Shown here in pieces: positions 38,943 through 47,658 of a DNA stretch of 64,000 nt. Positions within the stretch are counted from its first letter, which is position 1; every line of letters starts with the position of its first letter. The position numbers were made by a program, and so were the translations under genes. Location: positions 124,001 to 188,000 of the forward strand of contig NZ_JAGPYK010000009.1 in NCBI RefSeq assembly GCF_018070045.1. Direction: 5' to 3'. Under the pieces are notes generated by a model, which was given only the letters and a program-made list of their open reading frames with translations, ran no database searches and had not been told where the DNA came from. Source of the DNA: Micromonospora sp. U21. GTDB taxonomy: Bacteria; Actinomycetota; Actinomycetes; Mycobacteriales; Micromonosporaceae.

Positions 38943-38974
38943 CTCATCATGTGTTGAACTTAACGCTAGATGAG
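38943..38974. promoter_or_regulatory. Promoter and candidate TetR operator for the ABC-2 operon
   Basis: On the minus strand a TAGCGT -10 (38968-38963) is flanked by inverted arms CTCATC (38943-38948) and GATGAG (38969-38974). Between them, GTTGAACTTAAC (38953-38964) is itself partly palindromic. The site covers the start of transcription, so binding by the operon TetR is plausible. Confidence 0.45.
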
Positions 38975-39109
38975 ATACCGACCCCTGCGCAACGCTCGAT
39001 CTCCGCCCGTCGCTACGCCGATCATGAGAACGGGCAGTACCCTCCGGACCGGACACCAGGTCCGCCAACGGGCATTGCGCACCGATGGGGCGTACGGCAC
39101 GATGGCGCC

Positions 39110-40411
39110 GTGGGTCACGCTCCGTTACCGGACAGCGGGTTTCTCGAAGACTGGGCCGCGCGGTTGCGGCAGGCGGCCGAGCGACCCGTCGTCGGCATCC
39201 TGCTGCGCGGCAGTCACGCCCGGCAGGCCGCCACCACCCACAGCGACGTCGACCTCGACGTGCTGGTCGGTGGCGCCCCGTACCAGGCACGCCGGGCGTA
39301 CCTGGCCGAGTCCGCCGGCCGCCTCACCCACGTCTCGGTGGCCGCCCGGGACGTCCGCTCCTGGGTGCACCGGCTCGGCGAGCCGGCCGACTGGGCCTTC
39401 GGGCTGCCGGTCACCGCACCGGCGCGGCTGCTCTGGGCCGACCCGCACTGGCGGCCCCGCATCGACCTGCCGGTGCTCTGCCAGCCCGCCGAACCGCCCC
39501 GGCTGGAGGAGCTGATCGCCACGCTGGGTAAGGCCGCCGCCGCCCGGGCCGCCGACGACCGCCTCGGCGTACGGCTGGCGGTGGCCGACCTGGCGCGGCT
39601 CTGCCCGTCGGTGCTGCGCCCGGCCAACCCGTCGGTGCGGGTGTTCTCCCGCCGGGCGGCCTTCGCGGCGGCCCTGGAGCTGCCGGTCGCCCCGCCCCGC
39701 TACCGGGAGGACATGCTGCTCTGCCTCGGGCTGCGCCCGGGCTCCACCGGGCAGCTCTGGGCGGGCGCCGTGCGGCTGGTCGCCGGAACGCTGCCGCTGA
39801 TCCGCCCGTACGCCGAGGAGATCGCCGAAGCGGCCGGCGGCGACCTGGCGGACGCCCTGGTAGACGGCCGGCTCGACCGCTACGTCGCTCAGCTGGCCCG
39901 GCCCGCCGACCACCCGCCGCGGCCCCGGCGGGAGCCGTCGCCGGTACCCGCGCCGCGTGCGGGACAATGGGTCACTGTGCCCGTACCTGACGCGCCGGTG
40001 ACCGGCGTCCCCAGCGATCCGACCGGCCCGACGGCGCCCGCGCCGGCCCGCCCGTCCCAGCTCGACCCGGCCATCGCGGCCCGCCTACGCCGCACCGCCG
40101 ACGGCCTGGTCGCCGTCGTGGTCCGCGCGCACGACAGCGGCGAGGTGCTGATGGTCGCCTGGATGGACGACGAGGCGCTGCACCGCACCCTCACCACCGG
40201 CCGGGCCACCTACTGGTCGCGCAGCCGGCGCGAATACTGGGTCAAGGGCGCCACCTCCGGGCACCACCAGTACGTCCGCTCGGTCGCACTGGACTGCGAC
40301 GGGGACGCGCTGCTGGTCAGCGTCGACCAGGTCGGTGCCGCCTGCCACACCGGTCACCGGACGTGCTTCTTCACCGAGCTGCCCGTCACCGGCCCGGAGG
40401 CCCGCCCATGA
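39110..40411 (+). CDS. Nucleotidyltransferase-domain protein fused in frame to HisI
   Basis: The frame runs 433 codons without a stop. Residues 1-285 form a Pol-beta-type nucleotidyltransferase-like region, with [24 protein letters not shown] (GS and DXD motifs, about 29-52) and a helical C-terminal half. The frame continues through a Pro-rich linker into complete HisI (about 310-425). Either a fusion enzyme is made, or the upstream gene uses hisI coding sequence as its tail while hisI is also started internally at 39977. A sequencing frameshift that lost a stop is a third option. GTG 39110 is six bases after CACGAT. Confidence 0.65.
   Translation: MGHAPLPDSGFLEDWAARLRQAAERPVVGILLRGSHARQAATTHSDVDLDVLVGGAPYQARRAYLAESAGRLTHVSVAARDVRSWVHRLGEPADWAFGLPVTAPARLLWADPHWRPRIDLPVLCQPAEPPRLEELIATLGKAAAARAADDRLGVRLAVADLARLCPSVLRPANPSVRVFSRRAAFAAALELPVAPPRYREDMLLCLGLRPGSTGQLWAGAVRLVAGTLPLIRPYAEEIAEAAGGDLADALVDGRLDRYVAQLARPADHPPRPRREPSPVPAPRAGQWVTVPVPDAPVTGVPSDPTGPTAPAPARPSQLDPAIAARLRRTADGLVAVVVRAHDSGEVLMVAWMDDEALHRTLTTGRATYWSRSRREYWVKGATSGHHQYVRSVALDCDGDALLVSVDQVGAACHTGHRTCFFTELPVTGPEARP
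39963..39968 (+). promoter_or_regulatory. Internal -10 candidate for leaderless hisI
   Basis: GACAAT lies inside the upstream reading frame, eight bases before the GTG at 39977. The spacing is that of other leaderless starts in this window. Confidence 0.45.
39977..40411 (+). CDS. hisI: HisI, phosphoribosyl-AMP cyclohydrolase (internal start within the fused frame)
   Basis: Zinc-dependent hydrolase opening the purine ring of phosphoribosyl-AMP in histidine synthesis. From GTG 39977 the product is 144 residues, about the family length plus a Pro-rich lead. Motifs are [48 protein letters not shown] with metal-binding Asp/Cys, and [11 protein letters not shown] with further Cys ligands. It is in frame with the preceding nucleotidyltransferase-like region, and overlaps trpE by four bases (ATGA), joining histidine and tryptophan genes. 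HisE is not fused to it. Confidence 0.88.
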   Translation: MPVPDAPVTGVPSDPTGPTAPAPARPSQLDPAIAARLRRTADGLVAVVVRAHDSGEVLMVAWMDDEALHRTLTTGRATYWSRSRREYWVKGATSGHHQYVRSVALDCDGDALLVSVDQVGAACHTGHRTCFFTELPVTGPEARP

Positions 40412-41961
40412 CCGACGGCGCGGTGAGCCCCGACCTGGCCACCTTCACCGAGCTGGCCGCCCACTGGCGGGTCGTACCGGTCACCCGGCGGCTGCTGGCC
40501 GACGCGGAGACCCCGGTCGGGGTCTACCGCAAGCTGGCCGGGGGGCCCGGCACGTTCCTGCTCGAGTCAGCCGAGCAGGGCGTCGGCTCGGCCGGCATGG
40601 CCTGGTCGCGGTACTCGTTCATCGGGGTACGCAGCAGCGCCACGCTGGTCGAGCGGGACGGCGTGGCGACCTGGCTCGGCCAACCGCCGGCCGGGCTGCC
40701 CACCGACGGCGACCCGGTGCGGGTGCTGCGGGAGACCGTCGCGGCGCTGGCCGGCCCGACCGGGGACCCGTCCAGCGGGCTGCCGCCGCTGACAGGGGGC
40801 ATGGTCGGCTACCTCGGCTACGACCTCGTCCGTCGCTTCGAGCGGCTGCCCCAGCTGACCGAGGACGACCTGGGCGTGCCGGAGCTGGGCATGATGCTCG
40901 CCACCGACCTGGTGGTGCTCGACCACTACGACGGTTCGGCCCTCCTGGTCGCCAACGCGGTGCTGCCGCCGCTGGACGCCCCGGACCGCGCCGCGCAGGT
41001 CGCCGCCGCGTACCACCACGCGGTGGGCCGGCTGGACGCGATGACGACCGCGCTGTCCCGGCCCATCCCGCCGATGATCTCCACCGTCGAGCGTCCGCCG
41101 GCCGGTGAGGTGCTCTGCCGTACGCCCGACGGGGGTTACCCGAAGGCGGTGGAGGCGGCCAAGGAGGCGATCCGGGCCGGCGAGTGCTTCCAGATCGTCC
41201 TCTCCCAGCGCTTCGAGCGGTCGACGCACGCCGACCCGCTGGACGTGTACCGGGTGCTGCGCACCAGCAACCCCAGCCCGTACATGTACCTGCTGCGCTT
41301 CGACGGGTTCGACATCGTCGGCTCGTCCCCGGAGGCGCACCTGAAGGTCTCCGGCGGTGCGGACGGGCGTCGCCGGGCCCTGCTGCACCCGATCGCCGGC
41401 ACCCGGCCGCGCGGGGGCACACCGGCCGCCGACGCCGGGCTCGCCGCCGAGCTGCTCGCCGACCCGAAGGAACGGGCCGAGCACGTGATGCTGGTCGACC
41501 TGGGCCGCAACGACCTGGGCCGGGTCTGCCAGCCGGGCAGCGTGGAGGTGCCCGAGTTCGCCACCATCGAGCGGTACAGCCACGTGATGCACATCGTCTC
41601 CACCGTGACCGGCACGCTGCGTGACGATCGCACCGCGTTCGACGCGCTCGCCGCGACGTTCCCGGCCGGCACACTCTCCGGTGCGCCGAAGGTGCGGGCC
41701 ATGGAGATCATCGAGGAACTGGAGCCGGTCCGCCGCGGCCTCTACGGCGGCACGGTCGGCTACTTCGGCTTCGGCGGCGACCTGGACATGGCGATCGCCA
41801 TCCGGACCGCGCTGATCCGTGACGGCCGCGCCTACGTGCAGGCCGGCGCGGGGGTGGTCGCCGACTCGGACCCGGCCGCCGAGGATCAGGAGACCCGCAA
41901 CAAGGCCGCCGCCGTGCTGGCCGCGATCGCGGCCGCCGAGACGTTGCGGCCGGCCCGGTGA
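40408..41961 (+). CDS. trpE: TrpE, anthranilate synthase component I
   Basis: Makes anthranilate from chorismate with ammonia from a TrpG partner encoded elsewhere. The 517-residue protein has the N-terminal regulatory region with LLES (tryptophan-binding), [14 protein letters not shown], the catalytic domain with [49 protein letters not shown] and [23 protein letters not shown] overlaps the hisI stop. The next gene overlaps by GTGA. No leader peptide or attenuator is visible because trpE is inside an operon. Confidence 0.97.
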   Translation: MTDGAVSPDLATFTELAAHWRVVPVTRRLLADAETPVGVYRKLAGGPGTFLLESAEQGVGSAGMAWSRYSFIGVRSSATLVERDGVATWLGQPPAGLPTDGDPVRVLRETVAALAGPTGDPSSGLPPLTGGMVGYLGYDLVRRFERLPQLTEDDLGVPELGMMLATDLVVLDHYDGSALLVANAVLPPLDAPDRAAQVAAAYHHAVGRLDAMTTALSRPIPPMISTVERPPAGEVLCRTPDGGYPKAVEAAKEAIRAGECFQIVLSQRFERSTHADPLDVYRVLRTSNPSPYMYLLRFDGFDIVGSSPEAHLKVSGGADGRRRALLHPIAGTRPRGGTPAADAGLAAELLADPKERAEHVMLVDLGRNDLGRVCQPGSVEVPEFATIERYSHVMHIVSTVTGTLRDDRTAFDALAATFPAGTLSGAPKVRAMEIIEELEPVRRGLYGGTVGYFGFGGDLDMAIAIRTALIRDGRAYVQAGAGVVADSDPAAEDQETRNKAAAVLAAIAAAETLRPAR

Positions 41962-42551
41962 CCGGCCCGACGCAACCACCCGACCGGCCCGCGGCGGGCC
42001 GGCGTCGGCTGACGTACGCCGTGCTGCTCTGTCTCGCCGGCGCGGGCCTGGCGCTGTGGGCGTCGACCCGGAGCTGGTCGGTCGAGCTGACCGTGCGCCC
42101 GGCGCCGCTGCCGCCGGTGCGCGACGCGCGCAGCGGTGCCGCCCTGCTGCCGTGGCTGCCGGCGCTGGCCCTGGTCACGCTGGCTGGCGGCGGCGCGGTG
42201 CTGGCCACCCGCGGCCGGCTGCGGCGGCTGCTGGGCGTTCTGCTCGGCCTGCTCGGTCTGGCCGTGGCGGCCGGCGGCGGGTACGGGCTGGTCACCGATA
42301 TCGACGGGGTGGTGAGCCGGCAGTGGCCGGCGCTCTGCCTGCTCGGCGGCCTGCTGGCCGCGGCGGGCGGCGGGTGGACCGCGCTGCGTGGCGGCGGCTG
42401 GCCGGCGATGGGCGCCCGGTACGAGCGGCCGGCGCTGACCAGCCCGCCGAGCGCACCGCCGGAGGCCGGACCGGCCGGACCGATGGCCGGGCGGCGGACC
42501 ACCGAGGCGTGGGACGCGCTGGACCGGGGCGAGGACCCGACGACCGGCTGA
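41958..42551 (+). CDS. Trp-region conserved membrane protein (TIGR02234 type)
   Basis: A 197-residue protein with four membrane helices (about 18-36, 64-84, 92-112 and 120-140) and polar tails. LALWASTRSWSVELTVRPAPLPPV in the first loop and the location after trpE match the actinobacterial trp-operon membrane protein family TIGR02234. The function is unknown; a role in tryptophan or indole transport has only been suggested from context. GTG overlaps the trpE stop. Confidence 0.85.
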   Translation: MTGPTQPPDRPAAGRRRLTYAVLLCLAGAGLALWASTRSWSVELTVRPAPLPPVRDARSGAALLPWLPALALVTLAGGGAVLATRGRLRRLLGVLLGLLGLAVAAGGGYGLVTDIDGVVSRQWPALCLLGGLLAAAGGGWTALRGGGWPAMGARYERPALTSPPSAPPEAGPAGPMAGRRTTEAWDALDRGEDPTTG

Positions 42552-42595
42552 CCCGACCACCGGCCGACCCGCCGGCCGCTGCGGCCGGCGGGTGG

Positions 42596-42865
42596 TCAGC
42601 CGACCGGTTGACGCTCCCGCTGCTGGCGGCGGGCGGCGGCGCGGGCGGCCGTCAACTCGGCCACCAGGCGGTCCAGTTCGGCGCGCTGGTCGGCGCGGGC
42701 CCGGTCGGCGCAGACCGCCTCCCAGGCGTTGCCGCGCGCGGTCCGCATCCGCCCCTCGCCGACCACGGCCCGCTCGAGTGTGTGCACCACCCCCACGGCG
42801 AGAGACGCCACCGTCCGCGAGAGGGTGGTCAGCCCGATGCTGGGGGTCGGCTCGGAAATGCTCAT
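42596..42865 (-). CDS. Small uncharacterised protein opposite the trp genes
   Basis: An 89-residue protein starting MSISEPTPSIGLTTLSRTVASLAVGVVHTLE, with an amphipathic N-terminal half and a highly basic helical C-terminus (ADQRAELDRLVAELTAARAAARRQQRERQ). GAGGTGA precedes the ATG. It is on the minus strand between trpE-linked genes and trpC. I do not recognise the family and it could be a spurious frame, but codon use and start context look real. Confidence 0.5.
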   Translation of the reverse strand: MSISEPTPSIGLTTLSRTVASLAVGVVHTLERAVVGEGRMRTARGNAWEAVCADRARADQRAELDRLVAELTAARAAARRQQRERQPVG

Positions 42866-43252
42866 GGTCACCTCGCACGAGGAGTTGGCGACGGTCGGGC
42901 AGGCGCGCCATCGAGTCTGCCCGAGGACGATGCTGGCCGGCTGACGTTTCGCCGGGGTGACCGCCCGGTCAACTGTCCCGCCCCGGCCGCGACCAGGCAC
43001 CGGCCGTTCGGCCTTGAGCTTGCTCACAGCATCGACAAGTTTCACTGCCATCGTGCGCCGGGTGGCATGATCGGTGGATCGGCCCGGCGCGATCGGGCCG
43101 CCAGGCTCTCGTCGTACGACGCTGGCGATGCCGGAGGTGGCACTGAGTGACATCCCGTTCACGGCAAGTCGGCCATTATGCCGCAGCCCTTTTCGTGAGC
43201 AGCGCCATACCCCCGGCTCCCGGCTCCGGTCGGCTGCCCCTAGCATCGGCCC
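42866..43252. other. 387-base intergenic region before trpC
   Basis: No convincing gene. It contains a hairpin with arms CGGCCCG (43080-43086) and CGGGCCG (43094-43100) around a seven-base loop, and the trpC -10 element near its end. No Trp-rich leader peptide or tandem Trp codons are seen, so classical attenuation is not supported. Confidence 0.6.
43241..43246 (+). promoter_or_regulatory. -10 element for leaderless trpC
   Basis: TAGCAT, six bases, ATG at 43253. It gives trpCBA a promoter separate from trpE. Confidence 0.6.
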
Positions 43253-44143
43253 ATGACACCCGGAGAGGGGAGTCCGACGGTGACTGATGAGCATGCGCAC
43301 GCGGAGGGGGCCGAAGCCGTTCAGGCGGCGTCCGTAAGCGTGCTCGACGAGATCCTGGCTGGCGTACGCGAGGACGTCGCCCGGCGCCAGGAACAGGTTC
43401 CGCTGGAGCGGATCCGTGAACTGGCAGTGGCGGCGCCGCCGCCGCTGGACGCGTACGCGGCGCTGCGCAAGCCCGGCGTCGCGGTGATCGCCGAGGTCAA
43501 GCGCTCCTCGCCGTCCAAGGGCCGCCTGGCCGAGATCGCCGATCCGGCCGACCTCGCCGTCGACTACGCCTCCGGCGGGGCGCGGGCGATCAGCGTGCTC
43601 ACCGAGGGGCGCTGGTTCGGCGGTTCGCTGGACGACCTGGCGGCCGTCCGGGCCGCGGTCACCGTTCCGGTGCTGCGCAAGGACTTCGTGGTTTCCAGCT
43701 ACCAGGTGCACGAGGCGCGTGCGCACGGCGCCGACCTGGTCCTGCTGATCGTCGCCGCGCTCGAGCAGAACGTGCTGATGGGCCTGCTGGAGCGGATCGA
43801 GTCGCTGGGCATGACGGCGCTGGTCGAGGTGCACGACGAGGAGGAGGCCGACCGGGCCATGGAGGCCGGCGCGCAGGTGATCGGGGTCAACGCCCGTGAC
43901 CTGCGTACCCTGGAGGTTGACCGGTCGGTGTTCGAGCGGATCGCGCCCGGTCTGCCCAGCAGCGTCGTCAAGATCGCCGAATCTGGCGTCCGCGGCCCGC
44001 ACGACCTGATCCGGTACGCCTCCGCGGGGGCCGACGCGGTCCTCGTCGGCGAGGGCCTGGTCACGCAGAAGAGCCCCCGGGAGGCGGTGGCCGAGCTGGT
44101 CAACGCCGGTAACCACCCGGCGACGCCCCGGCCGGTGCGCTGA
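43253..44143 (+). CDS. trpC: TrpC, indole-3-glycerol phosphate synthase
   Basis: Beta/alpha barrel that closes the indole ring. The 296-residue protein has [18 protein letters not shown] near residue 30, [13 protein letters not shown] with catalytic Lys, [36 protein letters not shown] with the second Lys, [12 protein letters not shown] and [12 protein letters not shown]. It is the monofunctional form, with no TrpF fused. About 27 extra N-terminal residues precede the usual start; GTG 43280 would remove nine of them, but the TAGCAT spacing favours ATG 43253. Confidence 0.97.
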   Translation: MTPGEGSPTVTDEHAHAEGAEAVQAASVSVLDEILAGVREDVARRQEQVPLERIRELAVAAPPPLDAYAALRKPGVAVIAEVKRSSPSKGRLAEIADPADLAVDYASGGARAISVLTEGRWFGGSLDDLAAVRAAVTVPVLRKDFVVSSYQVHEARAHGADLVLLIVAALEQNVLMGLLERIESLGMTALVEVHDEEEADRAMEAGAQVIGVNARDLRTLEVDRSVFERIAPGLPSSVVKIAESGVRGPHDLIRYASAGADAVLVGEGLVTQKSPREAVAELVNAGNHPATPRPVR

Positions 44144-44181
44144 CCTCGCGCCGGTCCGACGCCCCACCGAGAGGATTTCCG

Positions 44182-45420
44182 ATGAGCGCCGACGCGCTGG
44201 CCCCGGTGGCCGGTACGCAGCCCGACTCCGCCGGCCACTTCGGCCGCTTCGGCGGTCGATTCGTGCCCGAGGCCCTGGTGGCCGCGCTGGACGAGCTCGA
44301 CGGGGCGTGGCGCACGGCAATGGCGGACGAGTCCTTCCGGGCCGAGTTCGGCGCGCTGCTGCGCGACTACGCCGGTACCCCGTCGCTGCTCTACGAGGCC
44401 CGGCGATTCTCCGCGAAGGTCGGCGCGCGGGTGCTGCTCAAGCGCGAGGACCTCAACCACACCGGGGCGCACAAGGTGCGCAACGTGCTCGGCCAGGCGC
44501 TGCTCACCAAGCGGATGGGCAAGACCCGGGTGATCGCGGAGACCGGCGCGGGCCAGCACGGCGTGGCCACCGCGACCGCCGCCGCCCTCTTCGACCTGGA
44601 GTGCGTGGTCTACATGGGCCAGGTCGACACCGAGCGGCAGGCGCTCAACGTGGCCCGGATGCGGATGCTCGGCGCCACCGTCGTCCCGGTCACCACCGGC
44701 TCGCGCACCCTCAAGGACGCGATGAACGAGGCGATGCGCGACTGGGTGGCCAACGTCGACGAGACGCACTACCTGATCGGCACCGCCGCCGGGCCGCACC
44801 CGTTCCCGGCGATGGTCCGTGACTTCGTCCGCGGCATCGGCGACGAGGCCCGCCAGCAGTGCCTGGACCTCACCGGTGCGCTGCCGGACGCGGTCACCGC
44901 CTGCGTCGGCGGCGGCTCCAACGCCCTGGGCATCTTCCACGCCTTCGTGGGCGACCCGGACGTGCGGCTGTACGGCTTCGAGGCCGGTGGCGACGGCGTG
45001 GCCACCGGTCGCCACGCGGCCAGCATCACCGGCGGCTCGGCCGGCGTGCTGCACGGCACCCGCACGTACGTGTTGCAGGACGCCGACGGGCAGACGCTGG
45101 AGTCGCACTCGATCTCCGCCGGGCTGGACTACCCGGGCGTCGGGCCCGAGCACGCCTGGTTGCACGACACCGGCCGGGCCAGCTACCAGCCGGTCACGGA
45201 CGACGAGGCGATGGCCGCGTTCGAGCTGCTCTGCCGCACCGAGGGGATCATCCCGGCGATCGAGAGCGCACACGCCCTCGCCGGCACCGTCGCGCTGGCC
45301 CCGAAGCTCGCCGCCGAGCTGGGCCGGGAGCCCACCATCGTGGTCAACCTCTCCGGGCGGGGCGACAAGGACGTGCACACCGCCGGCGACTACTTCGGCA
45401 TCCTCGACAAGGAGCGGTGA
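44182..45420 (+). CDS. trpB: TrpB, tryptophan synthase beta chain
   Basis: PLP enzyme joining indole and serine. The 412-residue protein has [30 protein letters not shown] with the PLP Lys (about 97), [16 protein letters not shown], the phosphate loop [13 protein letters not shown], and the C-terminal [11 protein letters not shown]. It is the standard TrpB1 that works with TrpA. GAGAGGA precedes the ATG, and only one base separates its stop from trpA. Confidence 0.98.
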   Translation: MSADALAPVAGTQPDSAGHFGRFGGRFVPEALVAALDELDGAWRTAMADESFRAEFGALLRDYAGTPSLLYEARRFSAKVGARVLLKREDLNHTGAHKVRNVLGQALLTKRMGKTRVIAETGAGQHGVATATAAALFDLECVVYMGQVDTERQALNVARMRMLGATVVPVTTGSRTLKDAMNEAMRDWVANVDETHYLIGTAAGPHPFPAMVRDFVRGIGDEARQQCLDLTGALPDAVTACVGGGSNALGIFHAFVGDPDVRLYGFEAGGDGVATGRHAASITGGSAGVLHGTRTYVLQDADGQTLESHSISAGLDYPGVGPEHAWLHDTGRASYQPVTDDEAMAAFELLCRTEGIIPAIESAHALAGTVALAPKLAAELGREPTIVVNLSGRGDKDVHTAGDYFGILDKER

Positions 45421-45421
45421 G

Positions 45422-46225
45422 ATGAGCCGGATCGGTGTGGCCTTCGACAAGGCGCGAGCCGATGGGCGGGCGCTGCTGGTCGGCTGCATGCCGGCCGGGT
45501 TTCCGTCCGTCGAGGGCAGCATCGCGGCGATGACCGCGATGGTCGAGGCCGGCGTCGACGTCATCGAGGTGGAGATCCCGTACTCCGACCCGGTGATGGA
45601 CGGGCCGGTCATCCAGAAGGCCAGTGACATCGCGCTGGCCGGCGGGGTACGCACCGCGGACACGCTGCGCATCGTCGAGGCGGTCGCGGCAACCGGCGCT
45701 CCGGTGGTCACGATGACCTACTGGAACCCGATCGAGCGCTACGGCGTGGACGCGTTCGCCCGCGATCTCGCCGCTGCCGGCGGGACCGGCCTGATCACCC
45801 CGGACCTCATCCCCGACGAGGCGGGAGAGTGGCTGGCCGCCTCGGACGCACACGGGTTGGACCGCACCTTCCTGGTCTCGCCGTCGTCCACCGACGCTCG
45901 GCTGGCGATGACCGTGGGGCACTGCCGGGGCTTTGTCTACGCCACCGCTGTGATGGGCGTGACCGGGGCCCGGGCGCGTACCTCCGACGCCGCCCCGACG
46001 CTCGTCTCCCGGGTTCGCCCGGTCACCGACCTGCCGGTCGGTGTCGGTCTGGGCGTGGGCACCGGCGCGCAGGCCGGCACCGTCGCCGGGTACGCCGACG
46101 GGGTCATCGTCGGCAGCGCGCTGGTCCGCTGCCTGCTCGACGCGCCCTCCGAGGCCGACGGGTTGACCGCCCTTCGCACCCTGAGCGCCGAACTCGCCGA
46201 GGGCGTCCGCACGCCCACCCGCTGA
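45422..46225 (+). CDS. trpA: TrpA, tryptophan synthase alpha chain
   Basis: Cleaves indole-3-glycerol phosphate and channels indole to TrpB. The 267-residue barrel has VIEVEIPYSDPVMDGPVIQ with the catalytic Glu and Asp, MTYWNPIERYG, GLITPDLIPDEA, YATAVMGVTGAR and GVGLGVGTGAQAGTVAGYADGVIVGSALV. ATG follows the trpB stop by one base (TGAGATG), so expression is coupled. A strong hairpin 50 bases downstream ends the operon. Confidence 0.97.
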   Translation: MSRIGVAFDKARADGRALLVGCMPAGFPSVEGSIAAMTAMVEAGVDVIEVEIPYSDPVMDGPVIQKASDIALAGGVRTADTLRIVEAVAATGAPVVTMTYWNPIERYGVDAFARDLAAAGGTGLITPDLIPDEAGEWLAASDAHGLDRTFLVSPSSTDARLAMTVGHCRGFVYATAVMGVTGARARTSDAAPTLVSRVRPVTDLPVGVGLGVGTGAQAGTVAGYADGVIVGSALVRCLLDAPSEADGLTALRTLSAELAEGVRTPTR

Positions 46226-46275
46226 CTGCTGGCACGATCGGCTGCTGATCTCTGGCCGGGTCGCACACCCCCTGG

Positions 46276-46317
46276 CCGGGCAGCCGCCACGGCCACTGCG
46301 CCCCCGTGGCTGCCCGG
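46276..46317 (+). terminator. Terminator after trpA
   Basis: CCGGGCAGCC...ACGG (46276-46292) pairs with CCGTGGCTGCCCGG (46304-46317), with only a three-base bulge and an 11-base loop. It starts 51 bases after the trpA stop. Confidence 0.65.
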
Positions 46318-46342
46318 GTCTGGCCGGATCGCCTGGTCCGAC

Positions 46343-46390
46343 GGTCCGGCGGTCGCCCGGTCCGGCGGTCCGGCGGTCGCCCGGTCCACC
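46343..46390. repeat. 24-base tandem repeat downstream of trpA
   Basis: GGTCCGGCGGTCGCCC at 46343-46358 recurs exactly 24 bases later at 46367-46382, with partial units on both sides. Non-coding. Confidence 0.7.
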
Positions 46391-46481
46391 TGTCCACCGC
46401 TCCACCGGCGGGCGGCCGGTTATCGCGCTGCGCGTGTGGTTCGGCGATTCGGCGTGGAGCTGCGCCGGGCGTCCTTCTACT

Positions 46482-46533
46482 TTGAGCGTTATACCTGTGA
46501 GTCATATTTATGACTCACAGGTATAACGCTCAA
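46482..46533. repeat. 52-base perfect palindrome
   Basis: Left arm 46482-46506 (TTGAGCGTTATACC ... GAGTCATA) and right arm 46509-46533 are perfect reverse complements, 25 bases each, with a two-base TT centre. It is AT-rich compared with its surroundings. Nothing like a transposase or integrase is adjacent. It could be a protein-binding site, a bidirectional terminator or a repeat-element end. Confidence 0.95.
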
Positions 46534-46540
46534 TCGAGTG

Positions 46541-46900
46541 ATGCCTGCCCGGCGGCCGATGCCCGCCGGCGGACCTGCCGGACCGGTGATGCCCGCCGGC
46601 CGATCCGCCCCGCCGATGATGCTCGCCGGGCCGGTAATGCTCGCCGGGCGGTTTACTCCCGCGAGGCTGCGTCATTTGGCCCCCGGCCCACCCGGCCGGC
46701 CTGCTGGTCCCGGATCCGCCGCCCGCCGGTTGCGAAGCCCGCCGGTTCCAGGGGGTCGCCTGCCAGACGGCTGCCCACCGGTTCCGGGGGCCGCCACCCG
46801 CCGTTGCAGGGCGTGCCGGTTCCAATGCCCGCCGGTTCCAGGGGCTGCCGCCCGCCGGTTGCGAGGCCCGCCGGTTCCAGAGGGCGCCCCCCAGGCGGTT
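46541..46900. repeat. Degenerate GC-rich repeat region, non-coding
   Basis: The first half has GATGCCCGCCGG-type units near 46559, 46588, 46616 and 46638. The second half has two copies of a block of about 37 bases starting CCGCCCGCCGGTTGCGA (46716 and about 46848), and a third partial copy of GCCCGCCGGTTCCAGGGG at 46827. Open frames across it encode only low-complexity sequence in every frame, so I treat it as repeat DNA or decayed sequence rather than a gene. Confidence 0.6.
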
Positions 46901-46909
46901 CCGGCGCGG

Positions 46910-47557
46910 TCAGGGCCGGAGTGACGGGTCCGTCGTCGCTTCGCCACGTTGCTCCGGTGGCTGCCCCACACCCGGCCGCCCGTCGTGGCCGGGCTCTGAC
47001 TGGCCACCGCGGCCGGGCGCCGGCTGCCCGTCGTGGCCAGTTTCCCGCTGGCCGTCCCCGTCGGCGTGACCAGCTACCGGCCATGCTGGGAGGTCGACGG
47101 TGCCCGGCGCCCACCGGGCGTCGCGCAGCACGCCGGAGCGGCCGGCGGCCGCGTCGGTGACGGCGGCCCGGGTGAGTGGGGTGACCGCCTCAGGCAGCGC
47201 GGCAGGGGCGTGCCAGGACAGTCGGCAACCCGGCGGCGGGTCGGCGACCGGTCGGACCTCGGCCGCGCGGGCCCGGAACACGTGCACCAGGACGTCCGGC
47301 AGCGGCCCGGCGCGACCGGCCGGCGTGCTCGCCGAGGGGCTGGTCAGGTGGTAGACGCCCACCAGGTCGACCAGCTCGATCTCCCAGCCGGTCTCCGCGC
47401 GAATGTCCCGCAGGGCCGCCCGAACCGGGCTCTCCGCCGGGCGCAGCCGCCCACCGGGCAGCGCGTACCGGCGTTCGCCCCGGCCCTGCCGGCAGAGCAG
47501 CACCCGGCCCGCGTCGTCAGTGACGACCGCGGCGACCGCCCAGGTGAGCGCGCTCAT
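46910..47557 (-). CDS. NUDIX hydrolase with altered nudix box and repeat tail
   Basis: A 215-residue nudix-fold protein. The nudix box is GRLRPAESPVRAALRDIRAETGW: glycine, first Glu and Arg are in place, but the core reads RDIRAE instead of REUXEE, so two acidic positions differ and pyrophosphohydrolase activity may be changed. Residues 1-135 are the domain; the last 60 residues are Gly/Gln/Pro/His repeats (GHDGQPAPGRGGQSEPGHDG) running into the repeat DNA. A TACGCT hexamer lies eight bases before the ATG. A TTG six bases upstream is an alternative start. Confidence 0.8.
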   Translation of the reverse strand: MSALTWAVAAVVTDDAGRVLLCRQGRGERRYALPGGRLRPAESPVRAALRDIRAETGWEIELVDLVGVYHLTSPSASTPAGRAGPLPDVLVHVFRARAAEVRPVADPPPGCRLSWHAPAALPEAVTPLTRAAVTDAAAGRSGVLRDARWAPGTVDLPAWPVAGHADGDGQRETGHDGQPAPGRGGQSEPGHDGRPGVGQPPEQRGEATTDPSLRP

Positions 47558-47565
47558 GGACAAAG

Positions 47566-47571
47566 AGCGTA
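47566..47571 (-). promoter_or_regulatory. -10 element for the nudix gene
   Basis: TACGCT on the minus strand, eight bases before ATG 47557. Confidence 0.5.
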
Positions 47572-47644
47572 CGGCGGTGCAAACCAGAAGTCACCGGGAA
47601 GCGCGCGCAGCGGCCCGGGGTGCCGCTTCGGGGGTGCACAGCGG

Positions 47645-47650
47645 TAGCGT
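47645..47650 (+). promoter_or_regulatory. -10 element for lgt
   Basis: TAGCGT, eight bases, GTG at 47659; near-leaderless spacing. Confidence 0.5.
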
Positions 47651-47658
47651 GTGCACCC

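Noticed and set aside
42866..43252. Tryptophan attenuator or leader peptide before trpC
   Set aside because: No short ORF with clustered Trp codons; one hairpin only, and trpC appears leaderless.
46343..46390. Coding repeat on the minus strand with DRRTGRPP-like units
   Set aside because: Short, no start or conserved neighbour; best explained as 24-base tandem DNA repeat downstream of the trpA terminator.
46226..46909. CRISPR array or insertion sequence
   Set aside because: Repeats are irregular and unspaced, and no cas, transposase or target-site duplication is seen.
46510..47160. Open frame starting inside the 52-base palindrome
   Set aside because: Low-complexity Arg/Pro/Ala sequence that continues antisense into the nudix gene; no start context.
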